From NCBI RefSeq assembly GCF_000227135.1, contig NC_018237.1, forward strand, positions 442,149 through 506,148: 64,000 nt of DNA. Reading direction: 5' to 3'. How positions within the stretch are numbered: the first letter of the stretch is position 1; each line of letters starts with the position of its first letter. The notes under the pieces are model-generated. The model had not been told where the DNA came from, made no database searches, and was given only the letters and a program-made list of their open reading frames with translations. This document shows positions 29,553-39,680 of the stretch, in pieces. A program made the position numbers and the translations under genes. Source of the DNA: Leishmania donovani. Its lineage: Eukaryota; Euglenozoa; Kinetoplastea; Trypanosomatida; Trypanosomatidae.

Positions 29553-30086
29553 CTACGGCAGCTGCGTCAAGCCGCCGGCGTTGGAGCGGCCTTTGATGCC
29601 GTCCAGGATGCCCTTGTCAATGAAAGTGACGATGCGCTGCTGCGAGGATCCGAAGCCGAAGACCATGGTAAGAGCAATAATCACCTCGGCGATCGTCTCG
29701 GCAATGTGGGAGCCACACTGCGTCTTGTCCACCTGCTTGCCGCGGTTGCAGAGGTCCACAACCACGTCGTTCATACCCATGCTGAGGGAGCTTAGGATAA
29801 GCGTCAGCACCGCCATCACCTGGTGGGCGTACAGAATGGAGAGGCGCGGCTGCAGGCGCTGCACAAGGATAGAGAGCATCATGGTGATGGCCAGCAGCAC
29901 AAAGCCGATAATGCCCGCCGCGTAGCGCGCCAGAACGCCCCCCTGCTCCCTCTTCACAGACAAGGCCCACGTGACGATCAGCATCAGCATCGCGATCCCG
30001 TCCAGGACGACCATGGCGATGTTCATGCGGCTCAGCACCAGCGCCTTCACATTGGCCTTGTGAATGTGAGTGAGCACTGCCTGCAT
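29553..30086 (-). CDS. Small four-helix membrane protein (177 aa)
   Basis: Not recognised by family. Four hydrophobic segments are clear: about 22-43 (MNIAMVVLDGIAMLMLIVTW), 53-75 (ARYAAGIIGFVLLAITMMLS), 85-103 (LYAHQVMAVLTLILSSLSM) and 128-147 (HIAETIAEVIIALTMVFGFG). A loop with two cysteines (DLCNRGKQVDKTQCGSH) separates segments 3 and 4, giving a tetraspanning layout. The N-terminus MQAVLTHIHKANVKALVLSR has no cleavable signal. The ATG at 30086 is immediately followed by protein-like sequence, while the upstream frame is Pro/Ser low-complexity. Function and compartment unknown. Confidence 0.82.
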   Translation of the reverse strand: MQAVLTHIHKANVKALVLSRMNIAMVVLDGIAMLMLIVTWALSVKREQGGVLARYAAGIIGFVLLAITMMLSILVQRLQPRLSILYAHQVMAVLTLILSSLSMGMNDVVVDLCNRGKQVDKTQCGSHIAETIAEVIIALTMVFGFGSSQQRIVTFIDKGILDGIKGRSNAGGLTQLP

Positions 30087-31727
30087 GGTGGCAGCACGGG
30101 CCTGTGCCGGGAGTGGAGTGGGAGGGTGGTGGTGGTGGTGGATGGGAAGGGAAGGAGGGAAAGCGGCGGAGGGGGTGGGGGAGTAGGGAGACACAAAAAC
30201 GATGCCAAACCCTATCCGAGTATTGGATGCGAAGCGGCTACGTGGAGAGATGGCGGTGCGGTACGTGTCGGTGTCCGGTGACGAGACGAGGCACAGAGAA
30301 TGGAAAAAAGGCAAAAAAAAAAAGAACGGGCGGGAGGCTCGAGCGCGTCCGATTCTCTGCACGGTGGCGGCGCACACTGCAAGCCACAAGCGACGGAGGA
30401 TACAGTACGAAGAGAGTGAGGCAGAGCGGCGAGCACACAAAACGCAAAAGGAAGAGAAAGTAGATGGGGATTGTAGTGGCTGGAAACGGAAGGCAATCGC
30501 TTCTTGTGTATTTTTATCTCCTTCCCCGTTGTGTCGGAGACCACGACAATGGTTATAGGCAGAGGAGATGAGGGGCCCCACGTTGCAGAACGGAGGCGGC
30601 AGCAGCGTCAGCCAAACATCGTGGCCAGGCATAATACATGTATTGTGTTCATGCAGAGAGAGATGGGGATATAGAAGAGGGGGTGCCACGGACAGCGGTG
30701 ACAGGGGGGCGCGCACTGCTGGCCAAAGGGCCGCCATGGTATCAACATTGAGAGAAGGCCACAGAAGTAGCTCGGAAGTACGCACAGCTGACCATCTCAC
30801 CTGTCATCTGTCTAAGTACACGGAGGTGTCCACCTGCGCGCAGACGGATGTGCATGGCTACTTCTGCGGCCTGCGTGTTGCTGCAGTTCTTCGCTTCATG
30901 CTTTTTCATAGTTCTGGATGGTGCACGTACACGAGGGCGGAGAGGAGTCACGTATGCGGTGAAAGACGAGAAGGAAGTGGTGGCTTCAGCTCAGCGACGT
31001 GGTACACCCTGGCAGACAACACACATCAATGTCGCAGCCACGCTGAATCTCAAGTGGAGTGGGGGGAGGAGGACATGCGGGACGCAGTGTAGAAGAAAGA
31101 GAAGAAAAGGAGGATAGAATACCGAGAGCCGTTTTGCGCGGCTACGCTGCCCCACGCGTGAGGGTGGGGAGGGGGAGGTTGGCGGAGGGACGTGTAACAC
31201 AACAAGCTCGAGAACCAAATCTGAGATTGACGACGGCGTTTGCAAGAGGGCCCCGTATGGGTGAGAAGGCGGCAGGAGGATTTGTGTAGGTGCAACAACT
31301 GCCAAAAAAAAACCTCTCCTGCCGCACTCTCACCCATACGGGGCCCTCTTGCCCACAACTGCCGCCGTTTCTGTTGGAGCGAGAAACGTGTGGTGTGTGG
31401 TGTGGGGGAGGGAGGGGAGGGGTGGCACAAAGTAAAGTGAAAGAGTCGTAGAGATGACGACAAAAGGGATGAGGCTAAAGAGAGAGAGAGGAAAAAAAAA
31501 CGAATCCAAGAGCGGAGGACGAACGGAGAAGCGCAGCAGCGGCTTGTTCCTCCAACCACATAAAAGAGCATGTTCGCAAAGGGAAGAGCGAGCGAAGGCC
31601 ACAGACGACGGAGTCACGTCGGCCGACCACGCAGGCACCACCACCCCTCCCGCCTCCAGACGCCCACACACGCGCGCAGAGACGGTCTCGCCTTCTGTGC
31701 GTTGAGAAGCAGCATGCCGCCAGCTAG
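30087..31727. other. Intergenic region with large inverted repeat
   Basis: 1.6 kb without a credible gene. In transcript sense the right part is the 3' UTR of the gene ending at 31728 and contains the inverted repeat listed separately. An A-run at about 30314-30323 and TGG repeats near 30124-30140 are also present. Confidence 0.6.
31243..31351. repeat. Inverted repeat, potential 3' UTR hairpin
   Basis: The left arm (31243-31279) and right arm (31313-31351) are reverse complements with only a few mismatches. The outer 23 bp (31243-31265 against 31329-31351) are perfect, centred on GGGCCCCGTATGGG and its complement. The loop is 33 nt and contains a run of nine A. Transcribed on the minus strand about 380 nt after a stop codon, it could form a very stable RNA hairpin. 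Composition is not microsatellite-like, so chance is unlikely. Confidence 0.9.
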
Positions 31728-33002
31728 CTACGACGGCGGCACCGGAAATGCTGCCGGCTGAGGAGGAGGTGGTGGTGGGGTAAGTCCGGTCGCCGCTCGG
31801 CCATAGTCCTGCGCGGCCAAGCGACGGACACCGTCATGCTTGTGGCGTTCAAAGGCAGCTCGCATCTCGTGGTACGTCTGCGTTGGCATGTCAGTGCAAA
31901 AACGCTCCGGTATGGTTGGAGCACCGTCCGCCACGAAGGAGCGAAGAAGCAGCCGTGGGTCAGGAGGAGTGCGAGAGTGTCGCAGCAAGTTGTCGGTGGC
32001 ATATTCCTCCTCGGCTCCCATGCTGCTGCTTTGGCGTTGCAGGCTGCCAGCGGCCTCTCGGTGAACCGCAGCCGCAGCGATCTTGTGCATCAGCTGCCGC
32101 TGCTCCTCCAGCGGCATATGGGGGTACGTCATGAAGACGTCGCAGCGGATTAGCCCCGGCACGTCACTTAGGTCCGGATACTGCAGACAGTGCACTTCCT
32201 CCAGCAGAGATTCAAGTTGAGCTGGTGCCGAGCATCTCTCTGAGGTAGCAGGAGAGAAAAGGTGCTTGTGCTCATCGTAGAAGGAGAGCACGGCGGACAA
32301 GAGCTCGAGAGGGTACCGGCGCTGCCAGAGGCAAACGTGGTAGAGAAGCGCATTGATGGACTCTCTGCCTAGCAGCGCCTGCTCCTGGACAGCGGCTGCA
32401 GCACTGGGAGCAAGAAGGTCTCGCTTCCATGCCGCACGGACCTCGCACAGGTCTGAAATAAGGCGGTGTAAGACGGGCAGCGGCAACCGCTCCAGGTGCG
32501 CGCGCACCGCCGCATCCATCAGCAGCGACGGCGCGCTCTTCTGCTCAGCGTCTTCGTTTTGAACGGTGACGATGAGGTGAAGACCAAAGCACGTTGTCAG
32601 GCGTGTGGTGAGCACCTGTGCAAGCGCACCGCCAATGTCTAATGGCAGTGCAGGAGGCACGCTCCTTACGCCTGCGTCGTACGCCTGTGCGGGCTTGCAG
32701 TGTCTGGAACGCTTGAGAGCACCCAAGTCGAGGTTGCGCTCCTTCGCGATGCGCCGCAGATTTTCCGTGCAGAGCAGCTCCTCCTTCGACACAAAGAGCG
32801 GGACGATGTGCCGGATGCGAAACGTCCTGTTCTCCACGTTGCCACGCTGAATCTCCCTACGCACCTCACGATCGGAAACACCGTAGAGGTGCGACAAGGG
32901 CTTGACCCTGCCGCGCACGGCAGCATGCCAGTCCTCCAGAGCGATGGTGACATGATGCGGTTTGTCTTTGAGGCCCTTGAGGAACCGCCTGCTCTCTGAC
33001 AT
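31728..33002 (-). CDS. Conserved-type hypothetical protein (424 aa)
   Basis: Not recognised. The 424-residue ORF starts at MSESRRFLKGLKDKPHHV. It begins with a compact, basic, mixed alpha/beta segment (about 1-120) containing LYGVSDREVRREIQRGNVEN and CTENLRRIAKERNLDLGALK, reminiscent of a small nucleic-acid-binding or helical repeat fold. A helical middle follows (VLHRLISDLCEVRAAWKRD, ALLYHVCLWQRRYPLELLSA), then a Pro-rich C-terminal tail. No membrane segment or signal peptide was seen. High third-position GC and an undisrupted frame support a real gene. The frame continues upstream of 33002 but becomes poly-Pro and is probably 5' UTR. Confidence 0.8.
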   Translation of the reverse strand: MSESRRFLKGLKDKPHHVTIALEDWHAAVRGRVKPLSHLYGVSDREVRREIQRGNVENRTFRIRHIVPLFVSKEELLCTENLRRIAKERNLDLGALKRSRHCKPAQAYDAGVRSVPPALPLDIGGALAQVLTTRLTTCFGLHLIVTVQNEDAEQKSAPSLLMDAAVRAHLERLPLPVLHRLISDLCEVRAAWKRDLLAPSAAAAVQEQALLGRESINALLYHVCLWQRRYPLELLSAVLSFYDEHKHLFSPATSERCSAPAQLESLLEEVHCLQYPDLSDVPGLIRCDVFMTYPHMPLEEQRQLMHKIAAAAVHREAAGSLQRQSSSMGAEEEYATDNLLRHSRTPPDPRLLLRSFVADGAPTIPERFCTDMPTQTYHEMRAAFERHKHDGVRRLAAQDYGRAATGLTPPPPPPQPAAFPVPPS

Positions 33003-33921
33003 TGTGCCGCGTGTCGGTTTCGATCCTTTTCCACCTAAGGGGCGTGTTCCTGCCAGCTTCTTTACGCAGTCTGGCTGTGCGTGTCTGTATGTGTTGGCGG
33101 GGGAGGCGGGGCGAAACAACGAAATTGGAAAGAGAGGTGGAGGTGGCGGGGGCAGAGGCACTGGCCGTTACCAAAACACCATGAGAGAGAGCACCAGAAG
33201 CAATGGGAAGGGGCGCCATCGCGCGCACAGCCTCCATGCATACCTGTGCAACCCCCCTCCCCTGCACACACACACACACACAATACGAGTGGCGTACAAA
33301 GGGATGAGCTGATGCAGCGAGGGGAGGGCTAGAAGACCAGGGGTCCGCCAAGCGCGAACAGCAACATAAGACGTCGCGTGCCGCATGTCATCATTCACCG
33401 GGACAGCGCATGTATTTTGCTGTCTTCCACCGCCCTTTTCCTCCTTCATATGTTCACGTAGCGCATCTGCCTTCTCTCTTGATGTGGAGGTAACTTTACA
33501 CGCACGGGCTCATCGCGGAAGAGGGAAGGAAAGAGCCGCTCTTGCGCCCCCCTCTCCCCACCGTCTCTCTCTCTCTGAGCGGGCGAGCCGTATGAGGAGC
33601 ACCACTCCTCTTTTCCACCGACATCTGAAGTCGCAGTGCTGATGGGATGGACGTCGATGTGTTTGATGACACCCTCACGTAGCACTGATGCCTTTGTCCT
33701 GCGTGTATCGCCCTTCTAGAGACGCCACCGAACCAGCAAGGAGGAAGAACGAGGACGCCCCGCGCTGTTAATCTCGAAGGAAGGGGATAGCGGTGAAGCG
33801 GCATCAACGGCCATGGAGGTGCTCGAGCCACGTCGTCCCCACTTCGCCGTTTCGCCGCGTCTATGTGCAGTGATGTGTGAATGTGAATGTGTGTGCATGC
33901 CCTCAGAGCATCTACTCCTGT
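33003..33921. other. Intergenic region with CA repeat
   Basis: 0.9 kb spacer with a CA repeat near 33264-33283 and pyrimidine-rich tracts. No gene is supported. Confidence 0.5.
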
Positions 33922-34239
33922 CTAATCATCCATGTCGTGCAGCAGCTCAACAAGCACAGCAGTGGACCCAACACCGTAGCGTGCCTTGCAGGGTATATAG
34001 CGCGGGGTGTCGCAGTCATCAGAGTAAGTAAAGCACGCGCTGTCCTCCCCGGCAACATCGATGTCGGGCACGGTCGTCTCTGCAGCGGAGGCAGCCAGTG
34101 AAAGGTGACGGGAAAGCGGCTGAGGAGATGCGGAGCAACACTGCTGCGCACCCTCCAGGAGGAGGTGCTGCTGCTGCGACGTCAGCGCTGCCCGCAAACC
34201 GCGTGGCTCCTCAGCTTCACGATGCTCGTTGATGCTCAT
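33922..34239 (-). CDS. Small hypothetical ORF (105 aa)
   Basis: Possible small gene starting at MSINEHREAEEPRGLRAALT. It is acidic, with TVPDIDVAGEDSACFTYSDD followed by CDTPRYIPCKARYGVGS and an LVELLHDMDD end; four cysteines fall in or near this segment. No domain was recognised. In favour: a pyrimidine-rich TG/TC tract and a CCAG acceptor lie only 9 nt upstream of the ATG, giving a very short 5' UTR, and upstream frame sequence is repeat-derived. Against: third-position GC is only about two thirds, lower than the ~80% seen in a 38-codon sample of the first Rab gene here. It fills an otherwise 2.4-kb gene-free interval. Confidence 0.45.
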   Translation of the reverse strand: MSINEHREAEEPRGLRAALTSQQQHLLLEGAQQCCSASPQPLSRHLSLAASAAETTVPDIDVAGEDSACFTYSDDCDTPRYIPCKARYGVGSTAVLVELLHDMDD

Positions 34240-34288
34240 CTTGGGCACTGGAGAAGAAAACACAAACACACACACACACACACACAGG
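34240..34288 (-). promoter_or_regulatory. Predicted spliced-leader acceptor
   Basis: On the minus strand a TG/TC-rich tract ending TTTTCTTCTCC is followed by AG at 34249-34248, nine bases before the ATG at 34239. This is a typical trypanosomatid trans-splicing layout and supports the small ORF as a cistron. Confidence 0.45.
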
Positions 34289-35466
34289 TGGGGAGGCGGT
34301 CTAAAACTGTGGAGCGCCCCAGAGTCTGTGTGCCGTGGATGGGCACCTGCGCGTGCGGATATGGAAGGAGGAGGGGACGGGGAAGTGGATTGTGGGGCAG
34401 AGAAAAACGAAGTGGTGTGCCGCACACACGTGCCTTGGCCTGGCGCCAGGAGGACGTGTCAAAACCGAATCTACTCGCCAGAACACCTGCACGCCCTCCG
34501 CGCCCGGTTCAGACAGCTCCATGTATGCATTACGAAACGGAGACATGGCAATAGCAACGGAAGCAACTCCGAGCAACGTGCTTGGGGATTCTCTCCGTGC
34601 GATTGGACTTTGCTTTTCCCCTGTATGACTAGGTGACAGCGAGCGTGCAACCTGTTAGATACCAAATCCAGCGGCACACACACACACACCGTAACACACG
34701 GCGTGCACCACCTTGTGTTCCTTCGTCTCTTGTTTCGTTACCATGGACCCGCCTGTGCACCTAATATTGCGGGCCCACCTTCATCTCCCTCTCTCTACCG
34801 GAAAGATAATAGACAAAAAAACCCCAAAAGAAACCACAAGAGACGGATAAGGAGGAGGAGCACCTGCCAGCCTTCCGAAACACGGCGATAACCGCCATCC
34901 TTCGCACAAGCACACATACATACACACACACACACATGCACAGGCATCTTCTCTTCGCGTCATCATCCAGCGGCACCTCTTCAATGTGCCGACACGCACT
35001 CCAGACAACAACACGGTCACTTGCAAGACCCCTGCACACGCACGTGCACTTGCCTAAGCGTGCGCGTGCGCACACACACACACCGTACGAGCAGCACCGC
35101 CGCTTTTGATTTTCCTCTTTCCTTTTTCTTACCTCGGCGCGGCCACATATAATACGTCTATGGATACCGTCGTGTGTAGGCTTCCACACTTGACGACACA
35201 CGCCTGCACACGCACGCACGCACGCACGCGCGCCCACCCCCTATACACTCCCAATACACAGTCGACCTCCACTACATCTGCGCTCCGATGCTCGGCTGCC
35301 AAAGAGTGGGAGGGAAGACGATCGGGACGGAAGGCAGCGACGAGCACCACGCACAGCGGCATCGCTTTCTCTTCTTCGCTGTTGTTGCTCTTCACGCTGC
35401 AGCGCCCCTCCCCCACGCCCACCACCACACACTCGCTGACATGCTACGCACTTCGACATGCCGGCG
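34240..35466. other. Intergenic region with several CA repeats
   Basis: 1.2 kb between PBP1 and the small ORF. CA repeats occur near 34260-34286, 34674-34690, 34912-34938 and 35069-35083. In transcript sense this is probably the PBP1 3' UTR. Confidence 0.55.
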
Positions 35467-37038
35467 TTACTTCCCACCCTTCTTGCCTCCGCCCTGCGCG
35501 CCCTCTCCACCATCCTGACGGGCCGCAGTGGCCATACCACCGCGGCGCAGCTTCTTGGTGCCGGGCGCGGCACGGTCCTGCTGAGGGCCACTGCTGTCGA
35601 TTGCCGACACCTGCTGCTGCTGATGGGGCTGCTGTTGCTGAGGAGGCGGGATGGTCTGGGCGGCCGTGTGGACCGGTTGCTGAGGTTGCGACGCCTTTGA
35701 CGCGCGCTGCTGCTGCTGCATGCGTGCCGGGGACGGACCCGGTATAGCGCCTGGCCCCTGCGGCGGCATCATGCCGTTGTTGTTGCTGGGATCCATGTAC
35801 TGCGGGTGCTGCTGCTGCACGTGTGGGTTGCCCATGTGTCCCCCCATCGGGCCACCCGCGTTGTACACCGCAGGATGTGGGTTCATAGCGTGGTGCTGGT
35901 GGTGGTTCATGGGGGCGCCGCGGCCTGGCATGGGATTCATGACGGGCTGGTTGTACTTGTGATGCATATTCGGCTGCACCAGCGTCTGCGGGCGTGAATA
36001 GTGCGAGACGTCACGGTCATAGAAGTCGATGTCGCCGGGCCAGTCCGTTGGGCAGGCGTAGCAGTTGTCGTTGTTCGCCACGAGGCTGGCCACGTTCGCC
36101 AGGAAGCTCTTCAACGGCGGCACGAACGGAGTGGCCGACGGGTTGGGGCTGTAGACCGTCTTCTGCTGCGCCGAGCTGACTTCGGGCGCCGGTGGCGGGG
36201 GCAGGGTGACGGGCTCCTCTGGCAGTGGCGGCGGCGCCGGCGCCGGCGCCGCTTGACGAACTGCACCGCGGCCTGCCGTAGCTGTGATTGCTGCTGGAGT
36301 CGCAGCTGGTGCAGCCGGTGCTGCTGACGTGGTCGCAGCGGCCTCCTTGCGCGTGGCCTGAGCGCTGCGTTTGCTTCCGCGAGCGTCGCGTGCCACGTCG
36401 GAGAACATGGCGCCCTCATCCACGTACTCGGTCGTCACATCTGCGCGCTCGAGGCGGTGCTGCAGGTTGCGCGTGCCAGAGCCCTCGATTTCCTTTGCGG
36501 TGCGCTCAGCGTAGGCGATCTGCTCCTTACTGAGCTTCGACTCATCCAGCTTCGTTGTGTACAACTCTTCGCGGTAAGTCGAGGCGACGCCGAACCGCTC
36601 GTTCGCCTTGAACTGATCCCACTGGCCGGTGACGTGGCTGTCGGCCTCCAGCAGCTCATCCGCGCCCTCGGCAGCCCAGTCCAGCGTCTTGAGGTCGTGC
36701 TCGCCGCGGTAGGAGTGCACATGGCCGGCACCCGGGGTCTCGGTGCGCAGCTTCATGTTCTTAGCCTCCATCATGATGATGTCCTCGTACCGGAAGAGGC
36801 GCGTCTCGTCTGAAAGCTCCGACGCGTCGAGGGCGCTGTGCACCTTCGAGGGCAGATTGCGTGGGAAAGAGATGAAGACACCTGCTTCGTCCGCCGCCAC
36901 ATCGGCGTCAGTGCGAGAAACAAACAGGCCCTCGCACAGAGCCCCGTCCACGGTGTGAATCAGCACCGTCTGGCCGACCAGGTTGAGGTACAGGTACTCC
37001 AAGCGGTCGGCGTTGCTGCTTTCGTTCGGGCCGATCAT
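35467..37038 (-). CDS. PBP1: PBP1/ataxin-2 family RNA regulator
   Basis: Homologue of ataxin-2/Pbp1, 523 residues. The SM-like ataxin domain spans about 11-96 (DRLEYLYLNLVGQTVLIHTV, then GLFVSRTDADV and YEDIIMMEAKNMKLR). The LsmAD domain spans about 140-205 (DQFKANERFGVASTYREELY, then SKEQIAYAERTAKEIEG). A Pro/Ala-rich region contains a PAM2-like motif, PNPSATPFVPP (298-308), for binding the MLLE domain of poly(A)-binding protein. The C-terminal half is disordered, rich in Gln, Pro, Met and His, with an RRGG-like patch near the end. In T. brucei, PBP1 works with MKT1, LSM12 and XAC1 to promote translation and mRNA stability (from memory). The start at MIGPNESSNADR is the first ATG before the conserved domain. 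Confidence 0.92.
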   Translation of the reverse strand: MIGPNESSNADRLEYLYLNLVGQTVLIHTVDGALCEGLFVSRTDADVAADEAGVFISFPRNLPSKVHSALDASELSDETRLFRYEDIIMMEAKNMKLRTETPGAGHVHSYRGEHDLKTLDWAAEGADELLEADSHVTGQWDQFKANERFGVASTYREELYTTKLDESKLSKEQIAYAERTAKEIEGSGTRNLQHRLERADVTTEYVDEGAMFSDVARDARGSKRSAQATRKEAAATTSAAPAAPAATPAAITATAGRGAVRQAAPAPAPPPLPEEPVTLPPPPAPEVSSAQQKTVYSPNPSATPFVPPLKSFLANVASLVANNDNCYACPTDWPGDIDFYDRDVSHYSRPQTLVQPNMHHKYNQPVMNPMPGRGAPMNHHQHHAMNPHPAVYNAGGPMGGHMGNPHVQQQHPQYMDPSNNNGMMPPQGPGAIPGPSPARMQQQQRASKASQPQQPVHTAAQTIPPPQQQQPHQQQQVSAIDSSGPQQDRAAPGTKKLRRGGMATAARQDGGEGAQGGGKKGGK

Positions 37039-38133
37039 CGTTACTGTGTCTGCTCTGCGAGGTAGACGTGTGCGGCACTGAAGAAGGCCAGCAGCGCACG
37101 GAGAGGCGTCTCGTGCAAGGCCAGAAGCAGAAACAGGAGATACAAGGGGATGACGCACCTGCGAACACACACACACACGTACACACAAAACCAAAATATA
37201 CGATGGATAGAAACAGAGAGAAAAGAGGGGGAGGAGGAGGAGGGCCTCAGCGCGTAGCGATACTGCGCGTGTTATCGACGTACGCATGCGCCGGTATGGC
37301 GAAGAGAGGGTAGAGGTCGTAGGGTGGAGGATTGAAGGAAGAGATGGAAGTGGCTGTAACCCTCACGGTGGTTGGGGTTTTAGGCGGGGATGGGGAAGGA
37401 GCAGAAGCAGGCAAGCAGGCACGGCATGAGGCGCCGCGCAGGTGCCTCTTATGACGCGTGTACACGGAACGCATGTGTGCTGAACGCACACACACGAGCA
37501 TCTTCGCTGGAGCCCCTCTCCCCTTTTCTCAGGCGTTGTCTCTCCTCCCTCTGCGCAGTCGAACGAAGAGGCAGCAGACGACTGAGCGTGAGGCGAGGGG
37601 AGGAGGAGGGGGCGAGCTTGAGGCACTGCAGTGTGCTCACTGGCGGCCAGCCCACAGAAAGGCTCGCCGCAGCCGCCTCCTCCAACAAGTGGAGCAGCTT
37701 CCTTGCGCACGCGGCTGATGCCGCGCCATTTTGGCCTCCTTCTGGTTTACCGTTCAGGAGATCATAGACACACGCGCAGAGCAAAGAGAGGGAGGAGAGA
37801 TCAAGTTGAACGCTGCCGCTCATGCAGCGAATGTCTGCGCTCCACGGCCGCACGCTCCCCCCGCTGCCTTCTTCGTACGCTCTCACACGGCACCATTGCG
37901 AGTGTGTGAGGAAAACGAGGGGGAAGGGGCGGCAGGCGGCAGGCGACAGCTGACGCGGCCACAGCACCACCGCCCAGTGCCGCAACAAGCTGCTTCAGGG
38001 GCGGACGGATGAGGAGGGAGGGGGGGGGAGGTAGGGAGCAGCGAAGACCATCACACACGCGCACCCACACAATCACGTCTTCTCCCCTCCTCACTGCGCA
38101 AACAGTGCACAGCTGAGCACCGAGAGAACCTTC
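37039..38133. other. Intergenic region, no gene seen
   Basis: 1.1 kb spacer with a CA repeat near 37164-37186 and GAGG-rich plus-strand DNA, which is a pyrimidine tract on the transcribed strand upstream of PBP1. No credible ORF was seen. Confidence 0.5.
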
Positions 38134-38712
38134 TCACAGATACTTGTCCAGTGTCATGGCGGCCTTGTCCACGCGCTGGATGGCTGGGTACGGCGGCTGA
38201 TCAGCACCGCCACTGGCGAACAGGGCATCCTGCATGTCCTCCCTATCAAAGACCTTGCGCCGGATGTTCATGTAGTCGTGGCGGGCAGGATCGGCCATCA
38301 TCGGCACATCTGTGTACTTCTCCGGCACTACGCGCTGCAGCTCCTTCGGCGCCATCTCGAATGGCATCTCCACCACGTCCCAGTCCCGCCCCTTCCACTG
38401 CTTGCGCAGCGTCTGCTGCGCGCACCACACGTCCACGTTGAACTGCAGCGTAGGCAGGTCGCGCTTGAAGAGGCGGCCCTTCTTCTTATGATCGATCGGC
38501 CCGATCTCGCGCAGATATGCCGTGCGACCACCGAAGCGGTTGGCGTCGTGCATCGGCAGCGTGTTGAAGGTGTGCTGGCGACGGTAGCTGAAAGGTGGGT
38601 GATCAAAGATGCCGGCGTGCACGCATCGCGTCGCTACGGTGAGAGGCGCGGAGGTGGGGGAGGTCGACACAGCCCCTGCAGGGATCGCCGTCACGCCACG
38701 CCGCGCGAGCAT
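38134..38712 (-). CDS. Small, probably mitochondrial protein (192 aa)
   Basis: Family not recognised. The 192-residue ORF starts at MLARRGVTAIPAGAVSTSPT, an Arg/Ser/Thr/Ala-rich N-terminus without acidic residues, as expected for a mitochondrial presequence. The rest is hydrophilic and compact, rich in Arg, Lys, Asp and aromatic residues: SYRRQHTFNTLPMHDANRFG, LREIGPIDHKKKGRLFKRDL, LRKQWKGRDWDVVEMPFEMA and ARHDYMNIRRKVFDRED. No membrane segment. Such composition is common in kinetoplastid-specific mitoribosomal proteins and respiratory-complex subunits, but that is only a suggestion. The frame remains open upstream to 38997, where the sequence is low-complexity. Confidence 0.82.
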   Translation of the reverse strand: MLARRGVTAIPAGAVSTSPTSAPLTVATRCVHAGIFDHPPFSYRRQHTFNTLPMHDANRFGGRTAYLREIGPIDHKKKGRLFKRDLPTLQFNVDVWCAQQTLRKQWKGRDWDVVEMPFEMAPKELQRVVPEKYTDVPMMADPARHDYMNIRRKVFDREDMQDALFASGGADQPPYPAIQRVDKAAMTLDKYL

Positions 38713-39680
38713 GGAGATGCTGCCGAGAGAAGAGCTTCCTTGAATGAATGGAGAAGGATGGCAATGGAGTCCACATGAGGATCGGCAGAAAAGGAGAGCG
38801 GGGGTGGTGGCCGTGGAGGACAGAAAGACGCAGATGATGATAGCGCTGGTGCCCCACTGGAGGAGAGACAACACTTCATTCGCCATAAGCAGCACGCTAA
38901 CGATCCTCAGCGATGAAGACGGGAGAAGGTGGGGACGGGGCAGATGAAGGGAGAAGGAGTAGGGCACTCGATGTGGGCCATCCTTCCTTACCCTCATCCT
39001 CTGTACCTACCTCGCCCGCCCCCTGTCTCTTCCACACGCCGCCGCGAGCGTTGCGTGCTGACATACATCAGTGCGCGTGCACCTGCACGAGTCTTTCTGT
39101 GCGTTTATGGAGTCTGTGTGCACGCGGGAGACAAGAAGAAGGGGGGGGGGCGTTGCCGCCGTCAAACTCAGCCAACACGCTCCTCTACTTGCTTGTGTCG
39201 CGTGTCCGCCTTGCAGCTGCCTCTCGTTTTCTTCGTTCCTCCTGTGCGGTTCCGCCAGAGGTTGGTTGGTGGGTGGGGTGGGGGGCAGTGAAATATCGCA
39301 CCAACAAGCGCCAGTTGCACATGCGCGCACACACGCAGATACGCCCGCAGACATGCACACACATCGGCACGCCCACACGCGAATGACGTGTTCAAAACAA
39401 ACGAGAAGGCAACTCCTTTCGAGATCGTCGCAGCAGTTGTTGGTGCTCTTGCTAGCGAAATATTTGGAAGGAGGGGTGGAGGGCTCATACAGACACACGC
39501 ACACAGAGAGAGAGAGCTGCCTGTGCGATGCAGCTTTAGTGCCGCTTGGTCACAGGGACGCACATGAGCGAAAGAGGTTGCACTATCCGGGTCCACCACT
39601 CTCCTTATCCGTCACGTTGCGCTGCACACTGCCCCACTGGCCCATCGATCGCTTGGCTAGTCTGGAAAAGGAAAGCCGCA
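38713..39680. other. Intergenic region, no gene seen
   Basis: About 1 kb between the EDRF1-like gene and the small mitochondrial protein. It contains CA-rich DNA near 39320-39382 and a G-run at 39140-39149. No credible ORF was seen. Confidence 0.5.
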
